From contig NZ_BJHV01000001.1 of the NCBI RefSeq assembly GCF_005405925.1, positions 9,796,001 to 9,860,000 of the forward strand: 64,000 bases of DNA. Direction: 5' to 3'. A program made the translations under genes and the position numbers. Origin of the DNA: Streptomyces antimycoticus. GTDB lineage: Bacteria > Actinomycetota > Actinomycetes > Streptomycetales > Streptomycetaceae. Shown in pieces: positions 54,919 to 64,000 of the stretch. The notes beneath the pieces were generated by a model. It was not told where the DNA came from and did not search any database. It saw only the letters and a program-made list of their open reading frames with translations. Each line of letters opens with the position of its first letter. The stretch's first letter is position 1.

Positions 54919-57900
54919 ATGGTGAACGAAGATAGGCTCCGGGACTATCTCAAGCGGGTGACGGCTGATTTGCACCAGGCGCGTCAGCGCCTGCGTGAGT
55001 TGGAGGCAGGAGAGACCGACCCCATCGCGATCGTGGCGATGAGCTGCCGTTTTCCGGGTGGGGTGGGGAGCCCGGAGGACCTGTGGCAACTGGTGGCCGG
55101 CGGTAGCGACGCCATTTCCGACTTCCCGTCCAACCGTGGGTGGGACGTGGACGGGATGTATGACCCGGACCCCGACCACTCGGGCACCTTCTATTCCCGC
55201 GAGGGCGGTTTCCTGCACGACGCGGGCGAGTTCGACGCCGGCTTCTTCGGGATCTCGCCGCGTGAGGCGCTTGCCATGGACCCGCAGCAGCGGCTGCTGC
55301 TGGAGACCTCATGGGAGGCATTCGAGCGTGCGGGCATCGCTCCGGGGTCGGTGAAGGGCCGTCGGGGCGGTGTCTTCGTGGGCGCCTCGACCTCCGGCTA
55401 CGGGGCGGATGTCGACGAATTCCCGGAGGAAATCGAAGGCCATTTGCTGACGGGCACGTCGGCTTCCGTCGTATCGGGCCGTATCGCGTACACCTTCGGT
55501 CTCGAAGGACCCGCGGTGACGGTGGACACGGCGTGTTCTTCTTCGCTGGTGGCGCTCCATCTCGCGGTACAGGCGCTGCGTCAGGGCGAATGTGACCTGG
55601 CGCTGGCCGGTGGTGTGACGGTGATGTCGACCCCGAGCGCCTTTGTGGAATTCAGCCGTCAGCGCGGGCTGGCGCCCGATGGCCGGTGCAAGCCGTTCGC
55701 GGACTCCGCGGATGGCACGGGCTGGTCCGAGGGCGTCGGCATGCTGCTCGTGGAGCGGCTGTCGGACGCGCGGAAGAACGGTCACCCGGTGCTGGCCGTC
55801 GTGCGCGGCTCCGCCGTCAACCAGGACGGTGCGTCCAACGGTCTGACGGCGCCGAACGGTCCGTCTCAGCAGCGGGTCATCCGGGACGCGCTGACAAGTG
55901 CCCGGCTGACGCCGGCCGATGTGGACGTGGTGGAGGCCCACGGGACCGGTACGTCCCTGGGTGACCCGATCGAGGCGCAGGCGCTGCTGGCCACCTACGG
56001 CCAGGAGCGGCCGGAGGGGCGCCCGCTGTGGCTGGGCGCGCTGAAGTCGAACATCGGTCATACGCAGGCCGCCGCCGGTGTCGGCGGGATCATCAAGATG
56101 GTGATGGCGATGCGGCACGGGGTGCTGCCGCGGACGCTGCATGTGGATGAGCCGTCGCGGCAGGTGGACTGGTCGGCGGGTGAGGTACGGCTGCTGACGG
56201 AGGCCACCGAGTGGCCCGAGACCGGTCAGCCGCGCCGGGCCGGTGTCTCCGCCTTCGGTGTGAGCGGCACCAATGCGCACACCATCATCGAGCAGGCCCC
56301 GCCGGTCGACGAGGACGAGGCCGAGGCGAGCACGGTTTCCGACCAGGACAGCGGTGTGGCCACGTGGCTGCTGTCGGCTCGTGGCGCGGATGCTCTGCGG
56401 GCCCAGGCCGCGCGGCTCAGCGCGTTCCTGCTCGAGCGGACCGAGCTGAGTCCCCTGGATGTCGGCCACTCCCTGGTTGCCGCACGGTCGACGTTCGAAC
56501 ACCGTGCGGTGGTGTCGGGCGCGCATCGTGCGGAACTCCTCCGCGGGCTCGAGGCCGTCGCCACCGGCGAAGCCGCTCCTGGCGTGGTCCAGGGCGTGGC
56601 CGGAACGGTGGTCAAGACGGCGTTCCTGTTCTCGGGCCAGGGCGCGCAGCGCCTGGGTATGGGCCGGGAGCTGTATGAGGCGTTCCCGGTGTTCGCCCGT
56701 GCGCTGGACGAGGTGTGTGCGCGGCTCGACCTGCTGCTGGACCGTCCGTTGCGGGAGGTGGTGTTCGCGGCGGAGGGGAGCGCGGAGGCCGCACTGCTGG
56801 ACCAGACGGCGTTCACCCAGCCCGCGCTCTTCGCCATCGAGGTGGCGCTCTTCCGGCTGCTGGAGCAGTTCGGTGTCACCCCGGATGTGCTGATCGGCCA
56901 CTCCATCGGTGAGATCGCCGCCGCGCATGTGGCCGGGGTGTTCTCGCTTGAGGACGCCTGCACGCTGATCGCGGCGCGTGGCCGTCTGATGCAGGCGCTG
57001 CCCGAGGGCGGCGCCATGGTGGCGGTGCAGGCGTCCGAGGAGGAGCTCGCTCCGTCGCTGGCCGGTCGTGAGGCCGAGGTGAGCATCGCCGCCGTCAACG
57101 GCCCGACCGCCGTGGTCATCGCCGGTGACGAGGAAGCGGCGCTGGAGATCGCCGCCCACTGGTCGGAACAAGGGCGCAAGACGAGCCGGCTGCGGGTCAG
57201 CCACGCGTTCCACTCGCCTCGCATGGACGCGATGCTGGACGACTTCCGCAAGGTCGTGCGCGGGCTGTCCTTCCAGACCCCCACCCTGGCGCTGGTCTCC
57301 AATGTCACGGGAGAGCCGGTCGGGGCCGATGAGGTCTGCTCGGCGGAGTACTGGGTACGGCACGTCAGGGAGGCCGTGCGCTTCGCCGACGGCGTTCGCT
57401 CCCTGGAGGCCCAGGGCGTCACCGCCTACCTGGAGGTGGGCCCCGACGGTGTGCTCTCGGCAATGGCGCGGGAGTGCCTGACCGGAGAGGCGGTTTCGGC
57501 CCCGGTCGTGGTGCCGGTCCTGCGCAAGGAGCGCCCTGACGCCCAGGCTCTGATGGCCGCGCTGACCGAAGCCCACGTCCACGGCGTGGCGGTGGACTGG
57601 GAAACGGTCTTCGCCGGGCGGGGCGCCCGCACGGTGGAGCTGCCGACCTACCCGTTCCAGCGTCAGCGTTACTGGCTGGAGAGCACGAGCCGAGCATCGG
57701 CCGGCTCCGCCGCCGCGGACACTGTGGACGCACGGTTCTGGGACGCGGTGGAACGCGAGGACCTGGGCGCGCTGGCCAAGGCGCTGGACGTCGACGGCGG
57801 CTCGCTGGGCGAGTTGCTGCCCGCCCTGTCGTCGTACCGCCGGCAGCAGCGCGACCGGGCCACGGTCGACGGCTGGCGGTACCGCATCTCGTGGAAGCCC

Positions 57901-60900
57901 ATCTCGGAGAACCCCGCGGCCACGCTGTCGGGGACCTGGCTCGTGGTCCTTCCCGCCTCCGGCGTCGATGACGCGTTCGCCGAGTCGGTGTCCACCGCAC
58001 TCCAGCGGCACGGTGCCGATGTCGTGCGCGTCGTGGCCGACGAGGACGACCTCGCCCCGGGCGTACTGGCCGAACGGCTGCGTGAGATCGCCACCGGTCT
58101 GCCCGGGATCGGCGGTGTGCTGTCCCTGGTAGGTGTGGACGAGCGGCCCTGCACCGAGCACCCGGTGGTCTCCCGCGGACTCGCGCTGACCCTGATGCTG
58201 GTGCGGGCCCTGGCCGAGGCGGACATCGAAGCCCGTCTGTGGTGCGGCACCCGCGGTGCCGTCTCGGTGGGCCGTTCCGACCAGCTCACGAGCACGACGC
58301 AGGCCGAGATATGGGGCCTTGGCCGGGTGGCGGCCATGGAACACCCGCGGATCTGGGGCGGCCTCGTCGATCTGCCCGAGGCGCTGGACGAGCGCGCCGC
58401 CGCGCGGCTGCTCTGGACGCTGTCCGCCGAAGGCGGCGAGGACCAGGTGGCGGTGCGCGGCTCCGGAGCGTACGCCCGGCGCCTGTCCCGCGTCGCCGCC
58501 GGAAACGAGTCGGCGGGTGAGCGCGCGTGGCGGCCCCGCGGCTCGGTGCTGGTGACCGGTGGCACCGGTGCCCTGGGCGCGCACGTGGCGCGCTGGGCCG
58601 TGCGCGAGGGCGCCGAACACGTGGTGCTGACCAGCCGTCGCGGCCCGGCGGCCGAAGGCGCTGTTGAGCTCAAGGCGGAGCTCGAAGAACTGGGCGCCGA
58701 GGTGACCGTCGCGGCCTGCGACGCCGCCGATCGGGACGCCCTCGCCGCGGTGCTGACCGCCATCCCCGAGCGGTATCCGCTGAGCGCCGTCGTGCACGCG
58801 GCGGGCATCCTGGACGACGGTGTGCTGGACGGCCTGACCGTCGACCAGCTCGCCGGGACCCTGACCGCGAAGGTGGAGGGCGCGCGGCATCTGCACGAGC
58901 TGACCGAAGGACTGTCGCTCGACGCGTTCGTGCTGTTCTCCTCCTTCGCCGGTGTCGTCGGCGGCGCGGGCCAGGCCGCCTACGCGGCGGCCAACGCCTA
59001 CTTGGACGCGCTGGCGCAGCAGCGCCGCGCCCAGGGTCTGGCGGCCACCGCGGTCGCCTGGGGCCCGTGGGCCGAGAGCGGCATGGCCGCGAGCGGCCGC
59101 GCCGGGGAGCGGATGCGTGGCGGGCCACTGCCCCCCATGACTCCCTCGCTGGCCGTGGACACGCTGCGCTGGGCCGTCGGCCAGGACGAGCCCGCGCTGG
59201 TCGTGGCCGACATCGACTGGGCCGGTATGGCCTCGATGCTGAGCGCGGGCCCCAGCGCCCTCGTGAGCGACATCCCCGAAGCGCGGGAACTCCTGGCCGC
59301 CTCGGGCGGTGCCACCGCCCGGACGGAGCCGGGATCCGGTCTGCGGGAACAACTGGCCGGACTCTCGGGCGCCGAACAGCAAGCCGTCCTCCTGGACCTC
59401 ATCCGCACCCACGCGGCCTCGGCGCTCGGCCACTTCTCGGCGGACGCCGTAGAGCCCGGCCGGGCTTTCCGGGACCTCGGGTTCGACTCCCTCACGGCCA
59501 TCGAGCTGCGCAACCGGCTCGACCTGGCCACCGGTCTGCGCCTGCCGTCGACCCTCGTCTTCGACTACCCGACCGCCGAGGTGCTGGCCGGCCATCTGCG
59601 GCAGGAGCTCGGCGGAGCCCACACCGAGGCGGCCACCGCCGCGGTGTCGCCTCGTGTGCCCGCGGATGACGACGACCCCATCGCGATCGTGGCGATGAGC
59701 TGCCGCTTCCCTGGAGGTGTCGAGACCCCGCAGGACCTGTGGCGCCTCCTGGCCGAGGGCGGCGACGGCATCGCCGGGTTCCCCGGAGACCGTGGCTGGG
59801 ACGTCGAGGGGATGTACCACCCGGACCCCGAACACCCGGGCACCTTCTACGCCCGCGAGGGTGGCTTCCTCTACGGAGCACCCCAGTTCGACCCGGTGTT
59901 CTTCGGTATCTCGCCGCGCGAGGCGGTCGCCATGGATCCGCAGCAGCGGCTGCTGCTGGAGACCTCCTGGGAGGCATTCGAGTACGCGGGCGTCAAGCCG
60001 GCCGCGCTGCGGGGCACCCGGACCGGTGTGTTCGTCGGCACCAACGGCCAGGACTACTCCACGATCATGCTCGACGCCCCGAGGACTTCGGTGGCCATGT
60101 GGGCACGGGCAGCGCGGCCAGCGTGGTGTCCGGGCGTATCTCGTACACGTTCGGCCTCGAGGGGCCGGCGATGACGGTGGACACGGCGTGTTCGTCGTCG
60201 CTGGTGGCGCTCCATCTCGCGGCGCAGGCACTGCGCCAGGGCGAGTGCGATCTGGCGCTCGCCGGTGGGGTGTCGGTGATGTCGACGCCGGGCGCCTTCG
60301 TCGAGTTCAGCCGGCAGCGCGGTCTGGCGCCCGACGGTCGGTGCAAGCCGTTCGCGGAGGGCGCGGACGGCACCGGCTGGTCCGAGGGCGTCGGCATGCT
60401 GCTGGTGGAGCGGCTGTCGGACGCGCGGAAGAACGGCCATCCGGTGCTGGCGGTGGTCCGGGGCAGCGCGATCAACCAGGACGGTGCGTCCAACGGTCTG
60501 ACGGCGCCCAACGGCCCGTCGCAGCAGCGGGTCATCCGCCAGGCGCTGGCCAGCGCCGGACTGTCGGCCGCCGAGGTGGACGCGGTCGAGGCGCACGGCA
60601 CCGGTACGACGCTGGGTGACCCGATCGAGGCGCAGGCGCTGCTGGCCACCTACGGTCAGGAGCGGCCGGACGGCCGCCCGCTGTGGCTGGGCGCCATCAA
60701 GTCCAACATCGGTCACACGCAGGCCGCGGCCGGTGTGGCCGGGGTCATCAAGATGGTGCTGGCGATGCGTGAGGGCGTGCTGCCGCAGACGCTGCACGTC
60801 GGCGAGCCGTCGCGGGAGGTGGACTGGTCGGCCGGTGAGGTGCGGCTGCTGACCGAGGCCACCGCGTGGCCGGAAACGGGTCGGCCGCGCCGGGCCGGCA

Positions 60901-63900
60901 TCTCCTCGTTCGGACTGAGCGGAACCAACGCCCACACCATCCTCGAGCAGGCTCCTGACCTGGAAGAGGCCGCGGCCTCGGAGGTGGCCCCGAGGCACCG
61001 GTGTCGGCGGCCGTGGTGCCGTGGCTGGTCTCCGGGAAGAACCGGGAGGCGCTGCGGGCGCAGGCCGAGCGGCTGTACGAGCATGTGGCGGCCCGGGAAG
61101 ACGTCGGCGTGCTCGACGTCGGGCACACCTTGGCGTCCAGGTCGGTGTTCGACCACCGTGCCGTGCTGGTGGGTGAGGACCGGGAGACCCTTCTGCGCGG
61201 CCTGCAGGCTCTCGCGCAGGGCGGAATCGCCTCGGGAGTCGTCCAGGGAGAGGCCGTAACGGCGGGAAAGTCGGCCTTCCTGTTCTCGGGTCAGGGTGCG
61301 CAGCGTCTGGGTATGGGCCGGGAGTTGTACGACGGGTTCCCGGTGTTCGCGGGTGCCTTGGACGAGGTGTGTGCGCACCTGGATGTGGTGCTGGAGCGTC
61401 CGTTGCGGGAGGTGGTGTTCGCGGCGGAGGGGAGCGCGGAGGCCGCGCTGCTGGATCAGACGGCGTTCACCCAGCCTGCGTTGTTCGCCATCGAGGTGGC
61501 GTTGTTCCGGTTGTTGGAGCACTTCGGTGTCACCCCGGATGTGGTGATGGGCCACTCCATCGGTGAGATCGCGGCCGCGCATGTGGCTGGGGTGTTCTCG
61601 CTGGAGGACGCGTGCACGCTGGTGGCCGCTCGTGGCCGTTTGATGCAGGCGCTGCCCGAGGGTGGGGCGATGGTCGCCGTCCAGGCGTCGGAGGAGGAGG
61701 TCGCTCCGTCGTTGGCCGGTCGTGAGGCCGAGGTGAGCATGGCCGCGGTCAACGGCCCGAACGCCGTGGTGATCGCGGGTGATGAGGAAGCGGCGCTGGA
61801 GATCGCGGGGCAGTGGGCGGAGCAGGGTCGTAAGACCCGCCGGCTGACGGTCAGCCACGCGTTCCACTCGCCGCGCATGGACGCGATGCTGGACGACTTC
61901 CGTGACGTCGTCACGGGCCTGTCCTTCCAGGCACCGTCTATCGCCCTGGTCTCCAATCTGACGGGCGAGGCGGCGAGCCGCGACGAGATGTGCTCGCCGG
62001 AGTACTGGGTGCGCCACGTCCGGGAGGCGGTGCGGTTCGCGGATGGCATGCGGGCACTCACCGCCCAGGGCGTCACCAGGTTCCTGGAGGTCGGCCCCGA
62101 CGGCGTGCTGTCCGCGATGGCGCGGGACTGCCTGACGGAGGACCAGACCGCGGCCTCGGCCGTGGTGCCGGTGCTGCGCAAGGACCGTCCCGAGGCCCAG
62201 GCGCTGACGATGGCGCTGGCCGAACTCCACGTCCACGGAGCCCCGGTGGAGTGGGAGTCCGTGGTCGCCGGGCGCGGTGCGCGGATGGTGGAGCTGCCGA
62301 CGTACGCCTTCCAGCGCGAGCGGTTCTGGCCCGAGGTGTCCATCTCCCTGAACGGCTTGGGCGCGTCGAGCGCCGTCGACTCGGTGGACGCGCGGTTCTG
62401 GGAAGCGGTCGAGCGCGAGGACCTCGAAGCGCTCGCCGAGACGCTCGACGTCGACGGCGAGACGCCGCTGAGCGCGGTGCTGCCCGCCCTGTCCACGTAC
62501 CACCGCAACCGACGTGACCAGTCCACGATCGACAACTGGCGCTACCGGGTGGCCTGGAAGCCGGTCCCGGACGTGGCCGAGGGGTCGCTGTCGGGCACGT
62601 GGCTGGTAGTGGTGCCGGCGTCCCGTGCCGAGGACGAGCTGGTGACGGAGGTTCTCTCCGGGCTCGAGCGGCATGGCGCGGGCGTGGTGTCGCTGGTGGC
62701 CGACGAGCGGCACCTCGAAGCCGAGGTGCTGGGGGAGCGGCTGCGTGGGGCGGCCGCCGACGCGCCCGCGCTGGGCGGCGTGTTGTCGCTGCTCGCCCTG
62801 GACGAGGAGCCCTGCCCGGGACACTCCGCGCTCCCCAGTGGTCTCGCCCTGACGCTGACACTGGTGCGGGCCATGGCCGACGCCGGTATCGAGGCTCCGC
62901 TGTGGTGCGGTACGCGGGGCGCCGTATCGGTGGGCCGCTCCGAAAGGCTCAGCCACCCGAAGCAGGCGATGGTGTGGGCGCTCGGCCGGGTGGCCGCGCT
63001 GGAGCTGCCGCAGCTGTGGGGCGGTCTGGTCGACCTGCCCGAGTCACTGGACGAGCGTGCGGTGGCGCGGCTGGCCGGTGTGCTGGCCGCCGAGGCCACC
63101 GAGGTCGTCGAGGACCAGGTGGCGGTGCGCGGCTCCGGCGTGTTCGCACGCCGTCTGACGCGGTCCGCCGCGCCCGTCGCCGACGTAACGACATGGCGGG
63201 CGCGTGGCACGGTGCTGGTCACCGGTGGCACGGGCGCGCTGGGCGGGCAGGTGGCCCGCTGGCTGGTGCGCAACGGCGCCGAGCACCTGGTGCTGACCAG
63301 CCGTCGCGGTCTCGAGGCGCCGGGAGCGCCCGAGCTGCGCGAGGAGCTCGAGGCGCTGGGCGCCCGGGTGACCGTGGCGGCCTGCGATGTGGCCGACCGC
63401 GAGCAACTGGCCGCGGTGTTGGACGCGGTGCCGGAGGAGCATCCGCTGACGGCCGTGGTGCACGCGGCGGGTGCCAACGGGGCCGGGCCGCTGGCCGAGA
63501 CCGGGCTGGCCGACGCCGCCGCCGTGGTCTCCGGCAAGGTGGCCGGCGCCGTCAATCTGGACGAGCTGCTGGGCGACCGGGAGCTGGACGCGTTCGTGGT
63601 CTTCTCCTCGATCGCCGGTGTGTGGGGCAGTGGCGGCCAGGCGGCCTATGGTGCGGCCAACGCCTACCTGGACGCGCTGGTGGAGGACCGCCGTGCCCGC
63701 GGCCTCGCCGGTACGGCCGTGGCCTGGGGCCCCTGGGCCGAGGGCGGCATGGCGGCCGGGGACGAGGCCGACCATCTGGCGCGCCGCGGTCTGCCCGCGA
63801 TGGTGCCCGGCCTGGCGATCGCCGCGCTGCAGGGAGCGGTCGCGGGTGACGACGGTGTGCTCACGGTCGCCGATGTGGACTGGGAGCGATTCGCCCCCGC

Positions 63901-64000
63901 GTTCACGATCGGGAGGCCGAGCCCGCTCCTCGGCGATCTGCCCGAGGTCCAGCGGGCGCTGGCGAACGCCGGCAACGCCGAAGGCGCCGGTACCGGTTCG
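54919..64000 (+). CDS. PKS5: modular type I polyketide synthase, modules M10-M11 (3' end outside window)
   Basis: About 3,028 residues are visible: N-terminal docking helix ([22 protein letters not shown]), M10 (KS-AT-KR-ACP) and M11 (KS-AT-KR, cut before its ACP). ATG 54919 follows AAGG by about 5 nt, 76 bp after PKS4; the gap is visibly richer in T than its surroundings and has no hairpin I can see. Two net -1 frame breaks occur, both at CCCC: 60077-60080, where one more C gives [14 protein letters not shown], and 60988-60991, where one more C gives [15 protein letters not shown]. With both restored, the frame is open to the right edge. Both ATs are malonyl-type. No thioesterase or terminal docking segment is reached, so at least one more ACP follows. 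Confidence 0.9.
55018..59610 (+). other. Module M10: KS-AT(malonyl)-KR(B-type)-ACP
   Basis: KS about 55018-56300, Cys 55534-55536. AT about 56614-57690 with GHSIG (Ser 56902-56904) and HAFH (57202-57213). KR about 58538-59100 with ILDDG (B-type) and Tyr 58981-58983. ACP about 59330-59610, Ser 59488-59490. The predicted unit is a secondary alcohol without methyl. Confidence 0.88.
59674..64000 (+). other. Module M11: KS-AT(malonyl)-KR(A-type), ACP beyond window
   Basis: KS about 59674-60955, Cys 60189-60191. AT about 61270-62340 with GHSIG (Ser 61556-61558) and HAFH (61856-61867). KR about 63208-63760 without LDD ([13 protein letters not shown]), Trp 63623-63625, Tyr 63647-63649: A-type. The sequence ends in the KR-ACP linker. 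The predicted unit is a secondary alcohol. Confidence 0.85.
61278..61905 (+). repeat. AT segment nearly identical to module M7
   Basis: This is the second copy of 42310-42935. It starts at the GQGAQ motif and diverges soon after [15 protein letters not shown]. Confidence 0.75.

Overview
The window looks like chromosome from a Streptomyces-type actinomycete. The DNA is very G+C-rich with strongly GC-biased third codon positions. It carries giant cis-AT modular type I polyketide synthase (PKS) genes, actinobacterial cytochrome P450s with a small ferredoxin, and a TetR regulator.

Layout. Positions 1-3841 (minus strand, running off the left edge) hold a very large protein resembling cargo/toxin-like proteins associated with extracellular contractile injection systems. 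Its C-terminal domain is one I do not recognise. Positions 3988-5955 (minus) hold a P450 followed by a TetR-family repressor gene; a 33-bp palindrome overlapping the predicted P450 promoter is the likely operator. Positions 6321-7809 (plus) hold a second P450 and a 3Fe-4S-type ferredoxin, separated by a perfect hairpin. From 8066 to the right edge, five co-directional PKS genes (PKS1-PKS5, my labels) are separated by only 25-94 bp and probably form one transcription unit driven from about 7,940-7,980. I see no tRNA, rRNA, CRISPR array, insertion sequence or thioesterase domain.

How the PKS works. Eleven extension modules are visible, and terminal docking segments support the order PKS1 to PKS5. 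M1: methylmalonyl, DH-KR. M2: methylmalonyl, DH-ER-KR. M3: methylmalonyl, KR. M4: malonyl, atypical DH plus KR. M5: methylmalonyl, DH-KR. M6: methylmalonyl, KR. M7 to M11: malonyl, KR only. From M6 onward the KRs alternate strictly B, A, B, A, B, A. The predicted product is a methyl-branched, partly unsaturated segment followed by a 1,3-polyol, as in polyol or polyene-polyol macrolides. No loading module is present, PKS1 starts with an ordinary extender KS, and PKS5 is cut by the right edge, so other PKS genes lie outside the window. P450-2 plus ferredoxin are likely tailoring enzymes. P450-1 plus TetR may be a separate unit.

Quality warning. Ten reading-frame breaks in otherwise intact domains are all net one-base losses, nearly all at short C or G runs. 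An eleventh break, in P450-1, is a net gain. Several can be read directly against near-identical paralogous modules. I treat them as probable sequence errors and annotate each gene as one continuous CDS. Module boundaries are approximate. Substrate and stereochemistry calls are inferences from signature motifs.
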